A stretch of DNA of 8,012 bases from Komagataeibacter kakiaceti JCM 25156 (GTDB lineage Bacteria; Pseudomonadota; Alphaproteobacteria; Acetobacterales; Acetobacteraceae). The translations under genes were made by a program, and so were the position numbers. Positions 5,354 through 8,012 of the stretch are shown here, one piece after another. Positions within the stretch are counted from its first letter, which is position 1. Each line of letters begins with the position of its first letter. Location of the stretch: positions 1-8,012 of the forward strand of contig NZ_BAIO01000080.1 of NCBI RefSeq assembly GCF_000613305.1. The letters run 5' to 3'. Below the pieces are notes generated by a model. It was not told the DNA's origin, made no database searches, and saw nothing but the letters and a program-made list of their open reading frames with translations.

Positions 5354-5392
5354 TTGAAAATGCGCAGTCAGTGATTGCAATGCTGTCATTGC
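5354..5392 (+). promoter_or_regulatory. Candidate promoter/operator of the fitAB-like operon
   Basis: TTGAAA (5354-5359) and TGCAAT (5376-5381) are 16 bp apart and resemble -35 and -10 boxes. The perfect inverted repeat GCAATG-CTGT-CATTGC (5377-5392) overlaps the -10 and ends five bases before the GGAGG of the antitoxin gene. RHH antitoxins of the FitA class bind such repeats to repress their operon. Confidence 0.5.
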
Positions 5393-5407
5393 CTGCTGGA
5401 GGTTCCT

Positions 5408-5653
5408 ATGGCCGTCATGATTATTCGCAATCTCGATGACAGTCTCAAGCAGCGGCTTCGTCTGCGCGCAGCACAGCATGGGCGTTCCATGGAGGAAGAG
5501 GTGCGCGATATCCTGCGCTCCGCTCTTTCCGCTGAAGTGTCGCAGGGGGTAGATGCCGGTCAGGCCATCCACCAGCGTTTTGCCAGGCTGGACGGGGTAG
5601 ACCTGCCTGCCGTGTCCCGTGAGGCTATCAGGGATGTGGATTTCGGAGTGTGA
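5408..5653 (+). CDS. FitA/StbC-like RHH antitoxin
   Basis: The 81-residue protein starts MAVMIIRNLDDSLKQRLRLR and continues AAQHGRSMEEEVRDILRSAL, the Arc-type ribbon-helix-helix of FitA/VapB-like antitoxins (residues 1-40). The C-terminal part, ending near DLPAVSREAIRDVDFGV, would wrap around a PIN toxin. It binds DNA as a dimer to repress the operon and blocks the toxin. ATG 5408 has GGAGG five bases upstream; the in-frame TTG at 5375 is upstream of that site and not used here. The stop overlaps the toxin GTG by four bases (GTGA), the classic arrangement. The antitoxin looks intact even though its toxin is cut short. Confidence 0.85.
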   Translation: MAVMIIRNLDDSLKQRLRLRAAQHGRSMEEEVRDILRSALSAEVSQGVDAGQAIHQRFARLDGVDLPAVSREAIRDVDFGV

Positions 5654-5835
5654 TCGTTCTCGACACCAACATCCTCTCCGAACTGATGCGCTCCGGGCCT
5701 GACGGGGCGGTGCTGGCCTGGATGTCCCGTCAGTCCATGATGACCATCTTCATCACGACCATGACCCAGGCCGATATCCTGTATGGGTTGGCGCTGCTGC
5801 CGGAAGGACGACGGCGGGATCTGCTTGAATTATAG
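5650..5835 (+). CDS. FitB/VapC-like PIN-domain toxin, truncated
   Basis: PIN toxins are Mg2+-dependent ribonucleases. MIVLDTNILSELMR (first catalytic Asp5 and Glu11), then AVLAWMSRQ and TTMTQADILYGLALLPEGRRR, match the first half of FitB-type proteins. The frame ends after 61 residues at TAG 5833-5835, against roughly 135-140 in the family. The C-terminal acidic residues and the typical FDAxxAAIA segment are absent and were not found in other frames downstream. Similarity stops at LLE, where the palindrome at 5826-5856 begins, so the gene was probably cut by recombination or insertion of the following module. The GTG start overlaps the antitoxin stop and is likely translated by coupling. The product is most likely inactive as a nuclease. 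Confidence 0.8.
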   Translation: MIVLDTNILSELMRSGPDGAVLAWMSRQSMMTIFITTMTQADILYGLALLPEGRRRDLLEL

Positions 5836-5856
5836 GTTCATTGAACCTATAATTCA
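5825..5856. promoter_or_regulatory. Promoter buried in a 31-bp perfect palindrome
   Basis: TGAATTATAGGTTCA and TGAACCTATAATTCA are perfect 15-bp arms around one T (5826-5856). A consensus -10 TATAAT (5848-5853) lies 17 bp after TTGAAT (5825-5830), so the operator covers the whole promoter. By symmetry the minus strand also carries TATAAT. The predicted start of transcription falls at about 5859-5860, the ATG of the next gene, implying a leaderless mRNA. The natural binder is the helix-turn-helix protein encoded downstream. Confidence 0.7.
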
Positions 5857-5858
5857 GC

Positions 5859-6215
5859 ATGAGGCCACGGTGGACAGTCGAAGACCTGTCATTCGAAATA
5901 GACGATGACCAGAGCAGTGATCCGATCGCAACCCTGGTTATTCAGGCTCCTGGTGTCGTTCTGATGGTCATGGCTGAATTCAGTGTCGATCGATCCCAAG
6001 GATTCATGAAGCTGGCCAAGACTCACATCCACGGTGCAACAGCCAATGGGGTCGGGTTCGTCAATCTGAAAACGATCGCACAGGCCGTTCTGGAAGGAAT
6101 GGATCTCGATGAAATCATCATTGAAGGCGGAATTCGCACGACTGGGGCCTGTCCAGGCCATATCCCGTGTCCGTTCCGGTTCACGCGCCAGATTCGCCCT
6201 GACCCTGACGCGTGA
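5859..6215 (+). CDS. Unrecognised small protein, first gene of a possible toxin-antitoxin-like pair
   Basis: The 118-residue protein has no family I can name. Visible features are an acidic N-terminal part (SFEIDDDQSSD), hydrophobic strands (IATLVIQAPGVVLMVMAEF), a segment around HIHGATANGVGFVNLKTIAQ, and a conserved-looking basic end, IIEGGIRTTGACPGHIPCPF followed by RFTR. The alternating strands and the Arg/Thr/His-rich end recall small nuclease-fold toxins, but this is a guess. There is no signal peptide or membrane segment. ATG 5859 lies five bases after a consensus -10 and has no Shine-Dalgarno, suggesting leaderless translation. The gene overlaps the following helix-turn-helix gene by about 107 bases if that gene starts at 6109; the true start of the second gene may be nearer to 6190. 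Confidence 0.6.
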   Translation: MRPRWTVEDLSFEIDDDQSSDPIATLVIQAPGVVLMVMAEFSVDRSQGFMKLAKTHIHGATANGVGFVNLKTIAQAVLEGMDLDEIIIEGGIRTTGACPGHIPCPFRFTRQIRPDPDA

Positions 6216-6612
6216 GGGGTGGCCTGATCTCAATTCCATTGCTGCCACGATGGCGCTGTCCAGGCGTGGACTGACGATGCTGGCCGCCAAGAAGACGGTG
6301 GAAGACCTCATCAGGCAATCCTCGGAACAGGCGGAAGGGCATGCAATCGTTCTGCTGCCCATGACTGACACGATCGAGGCGGTTATTTCCGACCTTGCAA
6401 AGGCTGGGATCAGGGCGATCCATGTTGATCACAAGGCCGATGTGGATGTGGCCCTGATCCGTCGGCGTCTGAAGCTCAGTCGCCGACAGTTCGCGCTCTG
6501 GTATGGTCTGGAAGAGGAAACCATCAAGGGTGGGAAAGCGGGAACGTACGCCGGATACCGCTGCAAAAAGTTATCTGCGCGCTATTTCCAATCGGCCGGA
6601 AGCCGTGCGTGA
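6109..6612 (+). CDS. Helix-turn-helix (XRE-like) regulator, C-terminus frameshifted
   Basis: The body has an N-terminal domain (RFALTLTREGWPDLNSIAAT, then SRRGLTMLAAKKTVEDLI and HAIVLLPMTDTIEAVISDLA) with a fold pattern loosely like the ribosomal L7/L12 C-terminal domain. It is followed by an XRE-type HTH (LIRRRLKLSRRQFALWYGLE, EEETIK). Proteins of this kind end with a W-E-x-G segment and a Y-L-x-x-I...PEAV tail. Here WESGNVR is readable in frame at 6531-6551 and PDTAAKSYLRAISNRPEAVR onward at 6551-6634, each one frame further, so two one-base deletions break the end of the gene. As it stands the frame reads a different 28-residue tail and stops at 6612. The start is unclear: ATG 6109 lies deep inside the preceding gene, and no start codon precedes RFALTL more closely. 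It probably represses the palindromic promoter at 5825-5856. Confidence 0.65.
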   Translation: MKSSLKAEFARLGPVQAISRVRSGSRARFALTLTREGWPDLNSIAATMALSRRGLTMLAAKKTVEDLIRQSSEQAEGHAIVLLPMTDTIEAVISDLAKAGIRAIHVDHKADVDVALIRRRLKLSRRQFALWYGLEEETIKGGKAGTYAGYRCKKLSARYFQSAGSRA

Positions 6613-6654
6613 AGCCTACGCCCAGACGGAATAAATTCCGACAGATCAGGCTTG

Positions 6655-6684
6655 TCTGGACCTTCAGGCCAGTTTTGGCCTGCG
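6655..6684 (-). repeat. Direct repeat copy B at the 3' end of mucR
   Basis: These 30 bases are identical at 26 positions to 5260-5289. They include the mucR stop (TCA at 6664-6666 on the plus strand), its last codons (RRPKLA) and nine bases beyond the stop. Copies about 1.4 kb apart flank the fitAB-like and HTH modules and could support deletion by recombination. Confidence 0.55.
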
Positions 6685-7167
6685 TCCGCGTTTCTTCTCT
6701 GGCAGGCGTGTGACCGGAACTTCAGCTTCCGGTACGTGCGAAGGTTCCGGTGTCGCCTTGACGGTCCTCCCCAGTCCGGTCTCCTGTGCCAGGACAGAGC
6801 GTCGGGCTGCATAGGATGGGGCGGTCATTGGGTAGCTTTCCGGTAGACCCCATTTTTCCCGATATTGCTGGGGCGTCAGGCCATAGACGGTGTGAAGGTG
6901 ACGCTTGATCATCTTCATTTTTTTCCCGTCCTCCAGGCAGACGATGTAATCCGGGAACACGGATTTTTTCACGGGCACGGCCGGTACCAGATCCGGTGTT
7001 CCGGTCGTCGCCTGTCCCAGACTTCCGAGCGCCTGAAACACCGTGGCGATGAGGCCTGGCAGGGTATCCGACGGAACCGTGTGACTGCTGACATAGGCTG
7101 TGACAATCCGGGTCGTAAGCTCTCGCAATGTGTCAGCTTCAGATGATAGTATCTCGTGGTCAGTCAT
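6664..7167 (-). CDS. MucR/Ros family transcriptional regulator
   Basis: MucR/Ros proteins are DNA-binding regulators of alphaproteobacteria that bind AT-rich sites and often silence horizontally acquired genes. The 167-residue protein has the N-terminal helix TLRELTTRIVTAYVSSHTVP (13-32), involved in oligomerisation in the family, and the core YIVCLEDGKKMKMIKRHL (74-91), then YGLTPQQYREKWGLPESYPM and APSYAARRSVLAQ. The zinc-finger positions are C77, D80 and H90, while the fourth ligand position holds V94 instead of H, as in members that do not bind zinc conventionally. A Pro-rich linker leads to a basic tail KKRGRRPKLA that may contact DNA. ATG 7167 is chosen because it overlaps the traD stop as ATGACTGA; ATG 7194 is an alternative. 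It ends the traC-traD operon and may regulate transfer. Confidence 0.85.
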   Translation of the reverse strand: MTDHEILSSEADTLRELTTRIVTAYVSSHTVPSDTLPGLIATVFQALGSLGQATTGTPDLVPAVPVKKSVFPDYIVCLEDGKKMKMIKRHLHTVYGLTPQQYREKWGLPESYPMTAPSYAARRSVLAQETGLGRTVKATPEPSHVPEAEVPVTRLPEKKRGRRPKLA

Positions 7168-7426
7168 GGTCACGTCTGCCTGTTGTCCTGTCATGTTCCC
7201 GGTCGCTGTCGAAGGCATGAAGCCCCGCACGCCTCCAGCGTGTTTTCAGGTCGCTTGACGCGGTATTCCTGCCCTCCCGAAGCTGCCCCGCAATGTCCAG
7301 GAAGGCCCCGAGCAGGGTTGCGCGGTCATCATCGGTCAGATCGACCAGTCCCGCCTTCTGGACCAGGCCACCCAGTTCGATCAAGTGATGGGTGCGTTCG
7401 CGTCGCGCCTTCGCCCAGTCGCGCAT
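7160..7426 (-). CDS. traD: Conjugal transfer protein TraD (small, Ti-type)
   Basis: TraD of the Ti/AAB plasmid type is a small accessory protein of the relaxosome region, distinct from the large F-type TraD coupling protein. MRDWAKARRERTHHLIELGG and LVQKAGLVDLTDDDRATLLG are the family core, followed by AFLDIAGQL and a C-terminal WRRAGLHAFDSDRE. ATG 7426 is the only standard start that does not run far into traC. However, family-like sequence (RTDLLALERRIRKQAALIHR and onward) continues upstream to about 7525, overlapping the end of traC, with no ATG, GTG or TTG; the in-frame TTG 7633 would overlap traC by 143 bases. The original start may have been lost or be non-standard. The stop overlaps the mucR start. 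Confidence 0.8.
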   Translation of the reverse strand: MRDWAKARRERTHHLIELGGLVQKAGLVDLTDDDRATLLGAFLDIAGQLREGRNTASSDLKTRWRRAGLHAFDSDREHDRTTGRRDHD

Positions 7427-7490
7427 GTCGGTGCGTGCCTTTCGTGCCTGATGGCGATGGATCAGGGCCGCCTGCTTCCTGATCCGTCTT

Positions 7491-7784
7491 TCAAGCGCCA
7501 GCAGATCCGTTCTGATCGTTTCCGGTTCCTTTCCGGCCGCCCTTTTTTGCGCCGGCCTGAAAGAACGCCGTCCCCCGTTCGGTCCACCTCGCGACGGCTT
7601 CGGGTTTGCCGTCCGCCTGTTCAACAGCCGCAAGCAGCACCCCGGCCAGCGCCTCGATCGACAGGGTATCGGCTCCCGTCGCCTCGACCAGTTCGCCGAG
7701 CTGGATGGTCCGTTGCACCTTGAGCTGCTTCGCCTTTTCCTGAAGCGCCTTCAGTTCCGCATCAATGTCCCGTGGCCTGCGCAT
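7491..7784 (-). CDS. traC: Conjugal transfer protein TraC
   Basis: The 97-residue protein MRRPRDIDAELKALQEKAKQ with QLGELVEATGADTLSIEALA and LAAVEQADGKPEAVARWTER matches the small TraC proteins encoded next to oriT and divergent from traA on Ti-like and acetic acid bacterial plasmids. These proteins are thought to help the relaxase process oriT. An N-terminal coiled-coil is likely (residues 6-30), and the C-terminus is Gly/Lys-rich. ATG 7784 follows AGGTGACCGGA. It is the first gene of a minus-strand operon traC-traD-mucR. Its promoter should lie in 7785-7880, where an inverted repeat (7809-7827) may be an operator. Confidence 0.85.
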   Translation of the reverse strand: MRRPRDIDAELKALQEKAKQLKVQRTIQLGELVEATGADTLSIEALAGVLLAAVEQADGKPEAVARWTERGTAFFQAGAKKGGRKGTGNDQNGSAGA

Positions 7785-7808
7785 TTCCGGTCACCTGTCC
7801 TGCTGATT

Positions 7809-7827
7809 TGTGGCATACTCTACCACA
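7809..7827. promoter_or_regulatory. Inverted repeat upstream of traC
   Basis: TGTGG and CCACA arms surround nine bases, 25 bases upstream of the traC start on the minus strand, where a promoter would be expected. It may be an operator for a transfer regulator such as the MucR protein of the same operon. No binding consensus was used. Confidence 0.35.
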
Positions 7828-7864
7828 CAGGCGAGAACCGCGTCACTCATCCAGATCAATCAAC

Positions 7865-7920
7865 TATTGCAGCGCAATAAAATGTAAGTGCGCGCTTATA
7901 CGTCACTTCGTGACGTGCGC
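7865..7920. other. oriT: oriT-like region with nic-like sequence (IncQ/Ti class)
   Basis: The gap between divergent traC and the relaxase gene holds TATTGC-AGC-GCAATA (7865-7879), the near-palindrome TAAGTGCGCGCTTA (7885-7898) and the hairpin ACGTCAC-TTC-GTGACGT (7900-7916). TAAGTGCG(C)CCT is the nic core known from IncQ and Ti plasmids, and TAAGTGCGCGCTT matches it closely. On the minus strand the order is hairpin and then TAAGCGCGCACT, which mirrors the stem-loop-then-nic layout of RSF1010, so the nicked strand is ambiguous. Direct copies of GCGCTTA flank the hairpin. Confidence 0.65.
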
Positions 7921-7946
7921 TTAAGGGGTGTGATAGGATCGTGCTT

Positions 7947-8012
7947 ATGGCGATCTATCACCTGCATGCAAAGGTCATCAGCCGCGCCACCGGCCGGAGC
8001 GCCGTGGCGGCG
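7947..8012 (+). CDS. traA: MobA/MobL-type relaxase TraA, N-terminus (cut by window edge)
   Basis: Only 22 residues are visible: MAIYHLHAKVISRATGRSAV and two alanines. This is the signature start of MOBQ relaxases (Ti TraA, RSF1010 MobA), which nick oriT through a tyrosine and pilot the strand into the recipient; in TraA a helicase domain follows. ATG 7947 has AGGA eight bases upstream (7935-7938). Position directly beside the oriT-like region and divergent from traC is as on Ti-like plasmids. Whether it has the helicase half cannot be seen. Confidence 0.85.
   Translation, partial: MAIYHLHAKVISRATGRSAVAA

Noticed and set aside
5219..5572. 117-codon minus-strand frame across the fitAB promoter
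   Set aside because: It is antisense to the antitoxin gene and promoter and has no family resemblance; only the mucR-tail-like part is of interest, as a relic.
5889..6371. 160-codon minus-strand frame opposite the 5859 ORF and HTH gene
   Set aside because: Antisense shadow of two better-supported plus-strand genes, without a recognisable domain.
7160..7633. Long form of TraD from TTG 7633
   Set aside because: It would overlap traC by 143 bases, and its first about 35 residues are an out-of-frame reading of traC.

Overview
The window looks like part of a conjugative or mobilisable plasmid from an acetic acid bacterium (Acetobacteraceae, such as Komagataeibacter, Gluconacetobacter or Acetobacter) or a close alphaproteobacterial relative. 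The grounds are a MucR/Ros-type regulator, TraC/TraD proteins divergent from a MobA/MobL (TraA, MOBQ) relaxase, a small ParA beside a ribbon-helix-helix (RHH) partner, and a RepA initiator followed by iterons. No database search was possible, so the host is an inference.

Layout. Bases 1-297 hold the C-terminus of a tyrosine recombinase entering from the left. Bases 298-2470 form an AT-richer maintenance block: parA (436-1086), a small RHH partition partner (1116-1370) and repA (1556-2470). Exact GAATATTC sites lie in the gaps of this block. Bases 2494-2955 are the likely replication origin: eight 17-bp iterons, then an AT-rich stretch with three CCGATA repeats spaced exactly 24 bp apart. Bases 3000-3210 carry a cluster of short GC-rich hairpins, most with TAC or TTC loops.

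Bases 3463-6634 are an accessory segment of small toxin-antitoxin-like modules in varying decay. They are a DUF4160/DUF2442 pair (N-terminally short and frameshifted), an apparently intact BrnT/BrnA pair behind a periodic GGGGA array, a small conserved-looking protein of unknown function, a FitA antitoxin with a truncated FitB PIN toxin, and an unrecognised ORF plus helix-turn-helix protein under a promoter buried in a 31-bp perfect palindrome.

Bases 6664-7784 (minus strand) are a compact traC-traD-mucR operon with overlapping genes. Bases 7785-7946 form an oriT-like region with several inverted repeats and a TAAGTGCGCGCTT nic-like sequence. The relaxase gene starts at 7947 and runs off the right edge.

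How it fits together: RepA and the iterons replicate the plasmid, ParA and the RHH protein segregate it, the toxin-antitoxin modules would stabilise it, and TraA/TraC/TraD act at oriT for transfer. A MucR regulator is translationally coupled to traD. Several apparent one-base deletions (DUF2442, the HTH gene twice) mean either that the accessory modules are decaying or that the assembly carries indel errors.
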